Of a stretch of 52,041 nucleotides of DNA, positions 29,396-39,043 are shown piece after piece; position 1 is the first letter of the stretch; every line of letters starts with the position of its first letter. The stretch spans positions 1,062 to 53,102 of the forward strand of contig JABDFN010000002.1 in the NCBI GenBank assembly GCA_013286485.1, in the 5' to 3' direction. Origin of the DNA: Bacteroidota bacterium. Lineage in GTDB: Bacteria; Bacteroidota; Bacteroidia; Chitinophagales; Chitinophagaceae. The position numbers and the translations under genes are program-made. Below the pieces are notes generated by a model. The model was not told the origin of the DNA. It did not search any database and saw nothing but the letters and a program-made list of their open reading frames with translations.

Positions 29396-30778
29396 TTAGT
29401 GCGCTATCCAGGGTGCTGGATCTATCTTATTTACATCTCTCCATATCTCAAAATTGATGATAGTGTCGCCATCGTCATTTTTATCAGCTGCTCCTATAGT
29501 TTGTTTGGTATGAACAGGCTCTCCTTTCTTCACCGATACGTTTGCTAAGCCACCATAAACAGAAAAATATTTACCGTGATTGATGATCACTACCCAACCT
29601 TTACCCGGTACAAATACAATACCTGTTACTGTTCCGTCAAATACTGCGCGCACCGCGGCATTTTCACCGGTGCGTATATCTACGCCATCATTTTCTATCA
29701 TTACTTTCTTTTCAACCGGATGCGGGTGTTTCCCAAAATATTCTGTGATATATCCCTTCTCTACCGGCCATGGCAGCTTGCCTTTATTGGCTTCAAAATT
29801 ATTGGAGAGTGCATTTGCTTCGGGCGTAAGGTTCAGATCATACACAGGTGTTTTTACAGTTGGCTTTGTAACTGCGGGTGCTTCTGTAACAGTTGTTTTA
29901 ATGTTGCCGTTAGGCTTATTTGCAGTGGTTGTAGTTGTGGTAGTAGTGTTGTTATAGGGCGGAGGATTATTTGCCAGTGCTTTGCGGCGCTCTTCTTCCT
30001 GCTTGCGCTTCAGTTCTTCAGCAGCAGCTCTTTTTTTCTCTTCTTCAATTTCACGGCGTATCACATCATTGATCGCTTTATTAACTCTTGCCGCTATCTT
30101 CTTGTTTTTATCTATTTCTTCCAGCAATTGCTTTTCCTGTCCTTGTAGCTCTTCTACAATTTTATCGGTCTCACCGGTTTCTTTTTGTAATACCTGTTTT
30201 TGTTGCTCCTGTGTATTCAGCAATTCGTCTTTTTGTGTTTTCTGTGTATTGAGTACACCTATCTTATGTTCTATTTCACCTTGTGTTACCCGTATTCTTT
30301 TTACCTGGTCCTCACGGTAGTCACGATATTTTTTTAAATATTTTATACGCCTCATAGCGTCATTAAAATCTTTAGCAGAAAAAAGAAAAGCCAGCATATC
30401 AAAGCTGCCCCTGTTCTGGTAAGAATATCTGAGGGATTGTGCGTACCTTATTTTCAGCACATTCAGGTTTTGTTTCAGCACCACTACCTCGTTCGATGAT
30501 TGCTTGATATTATTATTGATCTGGTCTATCTCGTCGTTGATATTACCGATCAGCCGTTGGCGTTGTGCCAGTTTTGCCTGCAAAGCACGCAACTGGCCCA
30601 TAGTAGCTTTTTTATTTTTCTTGGTGGCTTCCAGTTGCTCTTCTGTTTCTTTGATCGTCTCCATCAACTGTTTTCTGCGCGCCTCCAGTTCGGTCTTGTT
30701 CATGCTGTACTGCACCTGTTGCTGTGCAGAAGCGTGCAGACAAATAAATAATAATATAAGAAGAAGTTGTGAACGCAT
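29396..30778 (-). CDS. EnvC-like murein hydrolase activator (coiled coil plus degenerate LytM/M23 domain)
   Basis: Signal peptide, long coiled coil, C-terminal M23 fold with altered metal-ligand motifs. Confidence 0.88.
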   Translation of the reverse strand: MRSQLLLILLFICLHASAQQQVQYSMNKTELEARRKQLMETIKETEEQLEATKKNKKATMGQLRALQAKLAQRQRLIGNINDEIDQINNNIKQSSNEVVVLKQNLNVLKIRYAQSLRYSYQNRGSFDMLAFLFSAKDFNDAMRRIKYLKKYRDYREDQVKRIRVTQGEIEHKIGVLNTQKTQKDELLNTQEQQKQVLQKETGETDKIVEELQGQEKQLLEEIDKNKKIAARVNKAINDVIRREIEEEKKRAAAEELKRKQEEERRKALANNPPPYNNTTTTTTTTANKPNGNIKTTVTEAPAVTKPTVKTPVYDLNLTPEANALSNNFEANKGKLPWPVEKGYITEYFGKHPHPVEKKVMIENDGVDIRTGENAAVRAVFDGTVTGIVFVPGKGWVVIINHGKYFSVYGGLANVSVKKGEPVHTKQTIGAADKNDDGDTIINFEIWRDVNKIDPAPWIAH

Positions 30779-30932
30779 GTACCGGGTGCGACAAAAATAA
30801 TCAAAATATCAAGCCACCTTCATTGCATGAGGCCTGTTTTAAGATGATTTTAAAGTTTTTTCGATAAAAAATGAACACTTTCTTTTTTATTGGCAAACGA
30901 TTAATGACTTTTGTTGTAAATAAAATCAGAAT

Positions 30933-31808
30933 ATGCTGTATTCAATGACGGGTTTTGGAAGGGCTGAGGCACATGTTAGTGGCAGGCAGGTAGTAGTAGA
31001 AGTAAAATCGCTGAATGGTAAACAGTTCGAAATGATCACAAAACTACCCCCTATACTGCGCTATTACGAACTGGACATTCGCAACCTGTTGAATAATACA
31101 CTCATGCGTGGTACTATTGACCTGACCGTAACTGTAAAACAGGAAGGCGCGTCTAAGCCCATGATGGTAAATACAGACCTGGCCATATTCTATTATCAAA
31201 GCATACAACAAATAGCCAAACAACTGAACCTGCCCAATGAGAATGTGTTGGCTACTTTAATGCGCATGCCCGAAGTAGTAGCCCCTGAACAGGATGTATT
31301 ACCGGAGGCAGAGTGGATGCAGGTGAAGAAAGTAATAGAAGATGCAACCAAACTATTAATGGAGCATCGTAAAAATGAAGGTTCGGCTTTGTATAAAGAT
31401 CTGATCAAGCGCATTAAGAATATAGAAGACTTGCTGACAAAAATATTACCTCTTGAAAAAGAGCGTACTGAAAGAATACGCGCTAAACTAACCCAATGGC
31501 TGCAGGATATGAGCGGTAAGGAAAATATAGACCCCAACAGGTTTGAGCAGGAAATGATCTATTATTTGGAAAGAATGGATTTTTCAGAAGAAAAAACGAG
31601 GCTGAAACAGCATTGTATCTATTTTGAAGATACGATCAACAAAAAAGAAATTGCCACAGGCCGCAAACTGGGTTTTATTTTACAGGAAATAGGCAGGGAA
31701 ATAAATACATTGGGAGCCAAAGCCAATCATGCCGATATACAACAGATCGTTATCAACATGAAAGATGAATTAGAGAAGGCTAAAGAGCAGGTGCTGAATA
31801 TATTATAA
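30933..31808 (+). CDS. YicC family protein
   Basis: MLYSMTGFGRAEAHVSGRQVVVEVKSLNGKQFEMITKLPP; C-terminal GREINTLGAKANHADIQQIVINMKDELEKAKEQVLNI. Confidence 0.95.
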   Translation: MLYSMTGFGRAEAHVSGRQVVVEVKSLNGKQFEMITKLPPILRYYELDIRNLLNNTLMRGTIDLTVTVKQEGASKPMMVNTDLAIFYYQSIQQIAKQLNLPNENVLATLMRMPEVVAPEQDVLPEAEWMQVKKVIEDATKLLMEHRKNEGSALYKDLIKRIKNIEDLLTKILPLEKERTERIRAKLTQWLQDMSGKENIDPNRFEQEMIYYLERMDFSEEKTRLKQHCIYFEDTINKKEIATGRKLGFILQEIGREINTLGAKANHADIQQIVINMKDELEKAKEQVLNIL

Positions 31809-31829
31809 TTCAAAAGTTAAAAGCGTTAA

Positions 31830-32345
31830 ATGAAAAGAAACCTTGGAATTTGGTCCCGAATGTTCGGGATGGTATTTTGTATTTGGTATTTCCTTAGCGG
31901 TTGCATGCCCTCACCTTATTATCAAAATGACGAGTCCATTCCCGGTAATGTGTGGCAATACTCTTATCAACCATCGTTTAAGTTTGAGATAGCAGATACG
32001 AACACATACTACAATTTATATTTCCTTATCCGGCATACAGAAGCATACCCGTTTGAGAATATCTGGCTGTGGATATATACTAAACAACCCGGCGATACTA
32101 CATATGAAAAGACAAGGGTAGAAGTGCCGCTGGCAGAGCGTTCAGGTAAATGGCTGGGCAGGGGTATGGGCGAAATTTACGAACAGCGTATGCCCATATC
32201 AGGCAATGGTTATATTTTTAAAAAGAAAGGTCAGTACGAAATAAAATTTGAACAAAATATGCGTGTTAATCCTTTGCCGGAAGTTTTGCATGTGGGTTTG
32301 CGCATAGAAAAGAGCGGGCCACGTAATTCTTCCACGCATAAATAA
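31830..32345 (+). CDS. gldH: Gliding motility lipoprotein GldH-like
   Basis: CMPSPYYQNDESIPGNVWQYSYQPSFKFEIADTNTYYNLYFLIRHTEAYPFENIWLWI. Confidence 0.85.
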   Translation: MKRNLGIWSRMFGMVFCIWYFLSGCMPSPYYQNDESIPGNVWQYSYQPSFKFEIADTNTYYNLYFLIRHTEAYPFENIWLWIYTKQPGDTTYEKTRVEVPLAERSGKWLGRGMGEIYEQRMPISGNGYIFKKKGQYEIKFEQNMRVNPLPEVLHVGLRIEKSGPRNSSTHK

Positions 32346-32350
32346 ATACT

Positions 32351-33316
32351 ATGCGGATACTGTCATTTATTTATTTGTTATTGCTTGTTTACATCATAGC
32401 GGCATTAGTGTTTTGGGGTATCAGTCTCTCTAAACAAAACAAACAAATATTTGCCCAGCAGGTAGTCATACTCAATGGTGCTATTGACAGCAACACCAAC
32501 AAAGAGGAATATAACCTGCGCATGACCGATCTGAAGGTTCGCTACCAAATGCATGTAAAACAATTTATTGGTGAGGGCACCACATTTTTTTTGGTAATAT
32601 TGTTAGGGGCCTCTGTTGTGTATTCTTCTTTTAAAAATAGTTTGCGATTGTCCAGGCAGCAAAATAATTTCATGATGTCTGTAACACATGAACTTAAATC
32701 TCCTATCGCTGCTATGAAACTGAATTTGCAGACATTGCAAAAACATGAACTCAGCGATGAAAAGAAAAAAGAACTTTTTGACAGGTGCATACAGGAAGCT
32801 AATCGACTAAATGACCTTGCCGGGAATTTATTGTTTGCTTCGCAACTGGAAGGCCATAAATATGTACCGGCAATAGAAGATTTTGATCTTTCAGAGCTGG
32901 TAGAAGATTGCGTAAAAGACCATGCAGAGCGCTACCACAGGGCGTTTGAAGAAGACATACAGGTGAATTGCAAATTCACCGGCGACAGGATCATGGTACA
33001 AATGGCGATTAACAACCTGCTGGAAAATGCTATAAAATATACGCCGGCAAACAAACCCATTGAAGTACTACTTGACGCTACGCAACAACAGATCATATTG
33101 CAGGTAATAGATCATGGGGCAGGTATTGCAAATGACGAAAAGAAAAAGATCTTCAATAAGTTTTACCGCATAGGCAACGAAGAAAACCGCAAAACAAAAG
33201 GCACAGGCCTTGGTTTGTACCTTACATCTAAGATCATCAGGCAACACAGAGGAAAGATTTCGGTAAAGGATAACCCCGGAGGCGGAGCCATATTCGAAGT
33301 GTGCCTGCCTGTATAA
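32351..33316 (+). CDS. Membrane sensor histidine kinase (orphan)
   Basis: H-box MMSVTHELKSPIAAMKLNL; N-box MAINNLLENAIKYTP; GTGLGLYLTSKIIRQHRG; two N-terminal TM helices. Confidence 0.94.
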   Translation: MRILSFIYLLLLVYIIAALVFWGISLSKQNKQIFAQQVVILNGAIDSNTNKEEYNLRMTDLKVRYQMHVKQFIGEGTTFFLVILLGASVVYSSFKNSLRLSRQQNNFMMSVTHELKSPIAAMKLNLQTLQKHELSDEKKKELFDRCIQEANRLNDLAGNLLFASQLEGHKYVPAIEDFDLSELVEDCVKDHAERYHRAFEEDIQVNCKFTGDRIMVQMAINNLLENAIKYTPANKPIEVLLDATQQQIILQVIDHGAGIANDEKKKIFNKFYRIGNEENRKTKGTGLGLYLTSKIIRQHRGKISVKDNPGGGAIFEVCLPV

Positions 33317-33318
33317 TA

Positions 33319-33906
33319 TTATTCCACCCCCACTTTACATATTCCAAATGTCTTTCTGTGGTAAGGCGACAAACCATGAGCGCTTATACTTTCTCTATGA
33401 AAAGAAGTTCCGTATCCTTTATTTTCATTCCACCCATATACAGGATATTGCGCGTGCAGTTGCTGCATATAAGCGTCTCTATGTGTTTTTGCTAAAATAC
33501 TCGCAGCCGCTATACTCGCATAGGTAGCATCTCCACGCACCACACATTGATGCACAATACCAAAATAAGGAGAGAAAATATGTCCGTCTATAAGTAGCAG
33601 ATCAGGTCTTAATTGCAATTGGTCTATTGCCAGGTGCATTGCTTTGAACGATGCTTTTAAAATATTAATGCGGTCTATCTCTTCATGATCTACCATTGCT
33701 ACTGCCCATGCCAATGCCTTTTTTTCTATTATAGGACGTAGTGTATCTCTTTGTTCTTCAGTTAGTTGTTTGCTGTCATTCAGCAACACATGACGAAATG
33801 CCGGAGGTAATATCACGGCAGCAGCAAATACGGGGCCTGCAAGGCATCCTCTTCCTGCCTCATCACAACCCGCTTCTATTATACTTTTTTGAAAGAACCA
33901 CTTCAC
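33319..33906 (-). CDS. rnhB: Ribonuclease HII
   Basis: IIEAGCDEAGRGCLAGPVFAAAVILP; DATYASIAAASILAKTHRD. Confidence 0.96.
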   Translation of the reverse strand: MKWFFQKSIIEAGCDEAGRGCLAGPVFAAAVILPPAFRHVLLNDSKQLTEEQRDTLRPIIEKKALAWAVAMVDHEEIDRINILKASFKAMHLAIDQLQLRPDLLLIDGHIFSPYFGIVHQCVVRGDATYASIAAASILAKTHRDAYMQQLHAQYPVYGWNENKGYGTSFHRESISAHGLSPYHRKTFGICKVGVE

Positions 33907-34054
33907 TGCTATCTGAATATAAAAACAAAGTAAACTAAAAAATAAACCTGCTGAAAGGCAAAAGCAATAATTTTACGCACATAATTATCACTGTTTCAAT
34001 ATTGCTCCCCAATTGTGGTTTGATATTGTTATATTTAATGCTTATGATGTTTAT

Positions 34055-35134
34055 ATGAATCCGGTCAAGTCACCATTTTACGTACGTGTTACCTATATTT
34101 TACTGATCATTGTATTAACATTGTTCCTGTTAAATGTTGGCAGAACGCTTATCATTCCGTTGTTGTTCGCCATGTTTTTTTCAGTACTCCTTCTTCCACT
34201 TGCATCTCTTTTTGAAAAATTGCACTTAGGCCGCACCGTTTCGGCGTTCTTGTCTATACTCATATTTATTTTCGTCATTGCAACTGTCATATTTTTTCTG
34301 AGCCAGCAAATTGTAAACTTTTCAAAAGACATACCCTTGCTCGAAGTCAAGCTTACAGATACTTTTCATAACATTCAGCACTGGATAGCGCGCAACTATC
34401 ATATCAATAAAAAAGAACAGACCGATTATATATCAAAGTCAGCATCCGGTATGCTGAGTAATGCTGCTAACTCAGTAGGAAATATATTTTTATCTATTTC
34501 TGAAATAACCTTGTTCATCGTTTTCATTATTATCTATACTTTTTTTATCCTGTTTCATCGCCAGCTGCTGATAAAATTTATTATAGCCTTGTTCAAAGAA
34601 GAGCATCATCCTGATGTATATGCTGTGATCACAGACATCCGCTTTGTCATCAACAGTTATATTACCGGGCTATTAATAGAAATGGCGATAGTAGGTGTCG
34701 CTGTTGGTGTCACACTTACCATTTTAGGCATTCCTTATGCGCTTTTTATAGGCATATTGGTAGCAGTTCTTAATATTATTCCCTACATCGGTTTATATTC
34801 TGCAGCTATACTAGCTATGGTTATCACCTATGCCGATGGCAACGGCACAATGGTTTTAGAAACAATTATTGTGCTGATCGCTGTTCATATACTAGATGCA
34901 AATGTATTAATGCCGCGTATTGTAGGCAGCAGGGTAAAGATGAATCCCTTCATAACCATTATTGCTGTCATTATCGGCAACCTGCTTTGGGGTATTCCCG
35001 GAATGTTTCTTTTTATACCACTTACCGGCATTTTCAAGATCATCAGTGAGCGTGTTGAGGGTATGAAACCCTGGGCCATTCTCATTGGTGAAGATGCTAA
35101 AGAAACACCAAAGAGTAAGTCTAAAAAACCATAA
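34055..35134 (+). CDS. AI-2E family transporter / PerM-like permease (start at MNPVKSP)
   Basis: Polytopic; PYALFIGILVAVLNIIPYIGLYSAAI; DANVLMPRIVGSRVKMNPFITIIAVIIGNLLWGIPGMFLFIPL. Confidence 0.9.
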   Translation: MNPVKSPFYVRVTYILLIIVLTLFLLNVGRTLIIPLLFAMFFSVLLLPLASLFEKLHLGRTVSAFLSILIFIFVIATVIFFLSQQIVNFSKDIPLLEVKLTDTFHNIQHWIARNYHINKKEQTDYISKSASGMLSNAANSVGNIFLSISEITLFIVFIIIYTFFILFHRQLLIKFIIALFKEEHHPDVYAVITDIRFVINSYITGLLIEMAIVGVAVGVTLTILGIPYALFIGILVAVLNIIPYIGLYSAAILAMVITYADGNGTMVLETIIVLIAVHILDANVLMPRIVGSRVKMNPFITIIAVIIGNLLWGIPGMFLFIPLTGIFKIISERVEGMKPWAILIGEDAKETPKSKSKKP

Positions 35135-35156
35135 TACATCATACATATAAAAAAGA

Positions 35157-35173
35157 GCCCGGCATTACCGGGC
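35157..35173. terminator. Hairpin terminator between convergent genes
   Basis: gcccggcattaccgggc with flanking A-run and T-rich stretch. Confidence 0.7.
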
Positions 35174-35196
35174 CCTTCATTTACAGTATATCTATC

Positions 35197-37155
35197 TTAG
35201 TTTTGCCTTAGCAGTTTTACAGTTTCAATTTGTCCTTTCAATTGTATAGTAGCAGTATAATATCCTGTTGGTAAGCTGCTCATATCTATATCCAATCTTG
35301 TTATTCCCGTTGCATATTCATACTTGCATACTACATGCCCGCTCACATCTGTAAGGGCAACATATACTTTTGAAGTTGCCGGTGAAGGAAGCATAACATG
35401 CGCCTCGTCTAATACAGGGTTTGGATATACCTGCAATTGAGACGCATTGCTGTTGGTATTTGCTACAAATGCACTTCCTGAATATGTTTTTGCTACTGCA
35501 ACACTCTTTACAGGCGTATTCATATCACCATTAGAAACAGGTGGAGCAGCCGGAGAATTGGAATGATAAAATTTAGTATAGTTATTAGTGCCGCCTGTAT
35601 AACCATTTGAATTAGTGGCGATGTATAAAATATTGGTTGCTGTTAAACTGTCATAAAAATAATCCACATGGCCGTTGCTGTTAGCGCCAAGTCCCAGCAA
35701 GGTGCTTAGATCAAGAACAGTAGTTAAAGAACTATTAGAACCTGAAGAAAAACTTACTAATGCACCGGTATTAAAATCAACACCCGTCATTTGTGTAGAA
35801 GATGCCCCAACATAATCATTGGTATAACTAATTGAACCAACATTGGTACCTGTACCAAAATGCATGTCTCCTGCTGCATAATACATATTGCTGTCTGTTA
35901 CGGCAACAAGGCCGGTTGCGGCATTGATCATTACGTTCATCCCGCCATTACCTGCCAGGTGTAAATAGCCTGTTTGGGGATTGAAGGCAATGCCGATAGC
36001 CGCATTGCTATTAGCGCCGAGGTTCAGTGTAGCAGGTGCATTGTTTACAGGTGTTACATTTCCTGTTGCTGTATCTATAATATATAGTTGGTATTGAAGT
36101 GTGGCAGAATTATATGCCAGCCCGTATAATTGATGATTTTGAGGGCTAACAGCTATTGCCATCATTACCTGGCCTGATGCAACACCATGCAAGCTGATTG
36201 AATTGCGTATAATACCGGGGTTATAAGAATCAAAGAAGACCAGGTTGCGCATATTCAGCGTAAGCCCTATCACCATTTGCCCGCTGATACTTGCAGGAAC
36301 ATTACGTTTTATTTGCACGCTAATACCCCTTACACTCAATGTACCTGAACCGATCACACCTACATTTACAGCAGCGCCAGTAGTACTACTCACAGTATAT
36401 AAAGAGGCGCCTACACCTAAAGCAGGCGTAGCAGATAAATAAATGGTGTTATTATGAGAAGCAGAATCATAATACACATCTACACCAACACTACTGCCCG
36501 TGCTTATTAAAATACCGCTCAGCCCGGTAGTATGTATATTATAGGTATTAGTGTTGTCAAAAGTTACTACGCTGTTGTTGCTAATATCATATCCTATTTC
36601 GTTAGTGGCATCGGCCCCATAAAAACTATTGGTAAATGCTGTAGCGCCAATAGTAGCTGCACTTCCATAATGTATATCTCCCGTTGCATAGGAAATACCG
36701 GAACTGCCGGTTGCACTAAGAGACCCGTCAACGGCGTTTACAATATAATTATTCCCGTTAGTAGCTACCACTCTTATCATATTGTTTGTGGTAGACATAA
36801 AATTAAACCCTACATTGGCTGCCGAACCAAGATTCATAGACATAACAGATGAACCTACTGCAGATGCGGTCCACGAACTTGTATTGATCGTGTATAACTG
36901 TGCGTGCATCATTATAGAATCATATCCTAATGCATACAATGTTCCGTTGTAAGGATTAAAATCTAATGATGTTAATGTTTGTCCGCTTGCAACCCCGCTC
37001 ACACTATAAGGTCCCGATATAGATGATGGTGCATTTGCATTAGACATCACAAAAACCTGGTTGCTGCTGGTAAGACCAAATATGGTCTGTGCTGTTGTAT
37101 TCTTAACAACTATCAGTAGAAATGCTAAGAATGTAAAAAGTATTTTCTTTCCCAT
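35197..37155 (-). CDS. Secreted protein with two DUF4394-like repeats and a T9SS type A sorting domain
   Basis: TIFGLTSSNQVFVMS...GVASGQTLTSLDFNPYNGTLYAL repeated as MRNLVFFDS...GVASGQVMMAIAVSPQNHQLYGL; C-terminal LQVYPNPVLDEAHVML...GYYTATIQLKGQIETVKLLRQN. Confidence 0.85.
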   Translation of the reverse strand: MGKKILFTFLAFLLIVVKNTTAQTIFGLTSSNQVFVMSNANAPSSISGPYSVSGVASGQTLTSLDFNPYNGTLYALGYDSIMMHAQLYTINTSSWTASAVGSSVMSMNLGSAANVGFNFMSTTNNMIRVVATNGNNYIVNAVDGSLSATGSSGISYATGDIHYGSAATIGATAFTNSFYGADATNEIGYDISNNSVVTFDNTNTYNIHTTGLSGILISTGSSVGVDVYYDSASHNNTIYLSATPALGVGASLYTVSSTTGAAVNVGVIGSGTLSVRGISVQIKRNVPASISGQMVIGLTLNMRNLVFFDSYNPGIIRNSISLHGVASGQVMMAIAVSPQNHQLYGLAYNSATLQYQLYIIDTATGNVTPVNNAPATLNLGANSNAAIGIAFNPQTGYLHLAGNGGMNVMINAATGLVAVTDSNMYYAAGDMHFGTGTNVGSISYTNDYVGASSTQMTGVDFNTGALVSFSSGSNSSLTTVLDLSTLLGLGANSNGHVDYFYDSLTATNILYIATNSNGYTGGTNNYTKFYHSNSPAAPPVSNGDMNTPVKSVAVAKTYSGSAFVANTNSNASQLQVYPNPVLDEAHVMLPSPATSKVYVALTDVSGHVVCKYEYATGITRLDIDMSSLPTGYYTATIQLKGQIETVKLLRQN

Positions 37156-37545
37156 ACACTCAATTTTTTATTCTGTTAAACAATTATTGTTGAATAGAGT
37201 ATGTTAAAAATTATGCCAGCAGCATTGTTTTCATCAAGGCGGTATGCAGACACCAAGTGGCAGCGATATACTGTTTTGAATATCTGCTGTTATGGTGCTC
37301 CTTGTAATTGACTATTAATCAACAGTATATGGTTATTTATATATTTAATTATTCATTTATGCGTGTTTCATCCACTTATATTACCGTTTCAGTCACATCA
37401 CTTTCTTTTTTCTTTAATTCAATATTAATCTTGTATTGCTTCTAACAGGGGCTTACAGTTCCTGTCTAAGGGCGGACATAGGTAACAAAATCATAGCGGT
37501 ATGTTTTCCAACATACCGCTTATTTTTTTCAGTACTATTGCAGTT

Positions 37546-38427
37546 ATGAAAATTGTTCCCGGCGAAATAAAAACTGCGCAATTACACGCTTACCTTTTAG
37601 GTGCCGTTGCTCCAAGGCCCATATGCTTTGCAAGTACTATCGATGACAAAGGCCATCCTAACCTTTCCCCTTTTAGCTTCTTTAATGTTTTTGGCAGCAG
37701 GCCACCCATACTTATATTTTCACCTTCGCGCAGGGTGCGGGATAATACAATAAAGCACTCACTTGAAAATGTGTATGCTACGAAAGAAGTAGTGATCAAC
37801 ATGGTTAGCTATGATATGGTGCAGCAGACAAGCTTATCGAGTTGCGAATATCCTAAACACATAAATGAATTTGAAAAAGCGGGGTTTACAGCAATACCGT
37901 CTGATATGGTAAAACCCTTTCGTGTAAAGGAATCCCCGGTAAATATAGAATGTAAAGTAAACCAGGTTATAGAAACCGGCCATGAAGGTGGTGCCGCTAA
38001 TCTTATTATTTGCGAAGTGTTATGCATGCATATAGATGATCGCGTATTGAATGATAAAGCACAGATCGATCCGCATAAAATAGACCTCGTTGCACGCATG
38101 GGTTTTGATTATTATTGCCGCGCTTCCGGTGCTGCAGTTTTCGAAGTGCCAAAACCCAATGTGGAATTGGGTGTGGGATTTGATGCCCTGCCCCCGGTGA
38201 TTCGCAACAGCCCTGTGCTGACAGGTAACGATCTGGGCATGCTGGCCAATGCAACCAACATACCCGTTGTAGGGAATATAATGGTTGACGACCGTCTTGC
38301 ACAAATATTAAGAGATTTTGATAATGACAAGCAAGCTCAAACGCTGGCTTTGCATCAATACGCAAAAGATCTTTTACAGAACAAAGAGGTACAAAAAGCC
38401 TGGCAGGTCTTATTAGCCAATAGCTAA
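37546..38427 (+). CDS. Flavin reductase family protein (FMN-binding split barrel)
   Basis: APRPICFASTIDDKGHPNLSPFSFFNVFGSRPPILIFSPSRR. Confidence 0.88.
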   Translation: MKIVPGEIKTAQLHAYLLGAVAPRPICFASTIDDKGHPNLSPFSFFNVFGSRPPILIFSPSRRVRDNTIKHSLENVYATKEVVINMVSYDMVQQTSLSSCEYPKHINEFEKAGFTAIPSDMVKPFRVKESPVNIECKVNQVIETGHEGGAANLIICEVLCMHIDDRVLNDKAQIDPHKIDLVARMGFDYYCRASGAAVFEVPKPNVELGVGFDALPPVIRNSPVLTGNDLGMLANATNIPVVGNIMVDDRLAQILRDFDNDKQAQTLALHQYAKDLLQNKEVQKAWQVLLANS

Positions 38428-38562
38428 CAACCTATCACTAATATCCGGGGACTAACGACTAATTCCTGTGTATAAGCTGTGTATTATAACTTTCTGATAA
38501 TTTGGCGTTAATATCAACTTAACAATAATGTTAGTAAATTAGTATAACCAAATCTTATAGTT

Positions 38563-39036
38563 ATGGTCTGGCGCACATTTAGCGGAGAAACGTTGAAACT
38601 TCCAATCAAAACAGCTGTTGAGCAAGCCATCATTAGAGAAACAAATGCCGGCTATCATCTTAAAGTTTGCATAGGCACAGATTCACAGGTAAAGGGCAGC
38701 GAAACAGAATTTGCAACAGTCATTGTTTTTCTTCGCGAAAAACATGGTGGGTTTATGTTTTTGTATAATGAAAAAACGCGTCAGCCTTATACTATCAAAG
38801 AACGCATGTTGGTAGAAGTAGGAAAGAGTATAGAGATCGCTTTCGAACTCTGCGACCTTTTTAATAAGTACGATGTAGATATGGAAGTGCATGCCGACAT
38901 CAATACCAACCCTATGTTCAAAAGCAACGAAGCGCTTCGCGAAGCCATGGGATATATATTAGGTATGGGCTTTGCATTCAAAGCAAAACCAGAAGCTTTT
39001 GCCAGCAGCAGTTGTGCTAATAAAGCAGTGAATTAA
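38563..39036 (+). CDS. YkuK/DUF458-like RNase H-fold protein
   Basis: LKVCIGTDSQVKGSETEFATVIVFL ... DVDMEVHADINTNPMFKSNEALREAMGYILGMGFAFKAKPEAFASSSCANKAV. Confidence 0.85.
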   Translation: MVWRTFSGETLKLPIKTAVEQAIIRETNAGYHLKVCIGTDSQVKGSETEFATVIVFLREKHGGFMFLYNEKTRQPYTIKERMLVEVGKSIEIAFELCDLFNKYDVDMEVHADINTNPMFKSNEALREAMGYILGMGFAFKAKPEAFASSSCANKAVN

Positions 39037-39043
39037 TTCCTGT

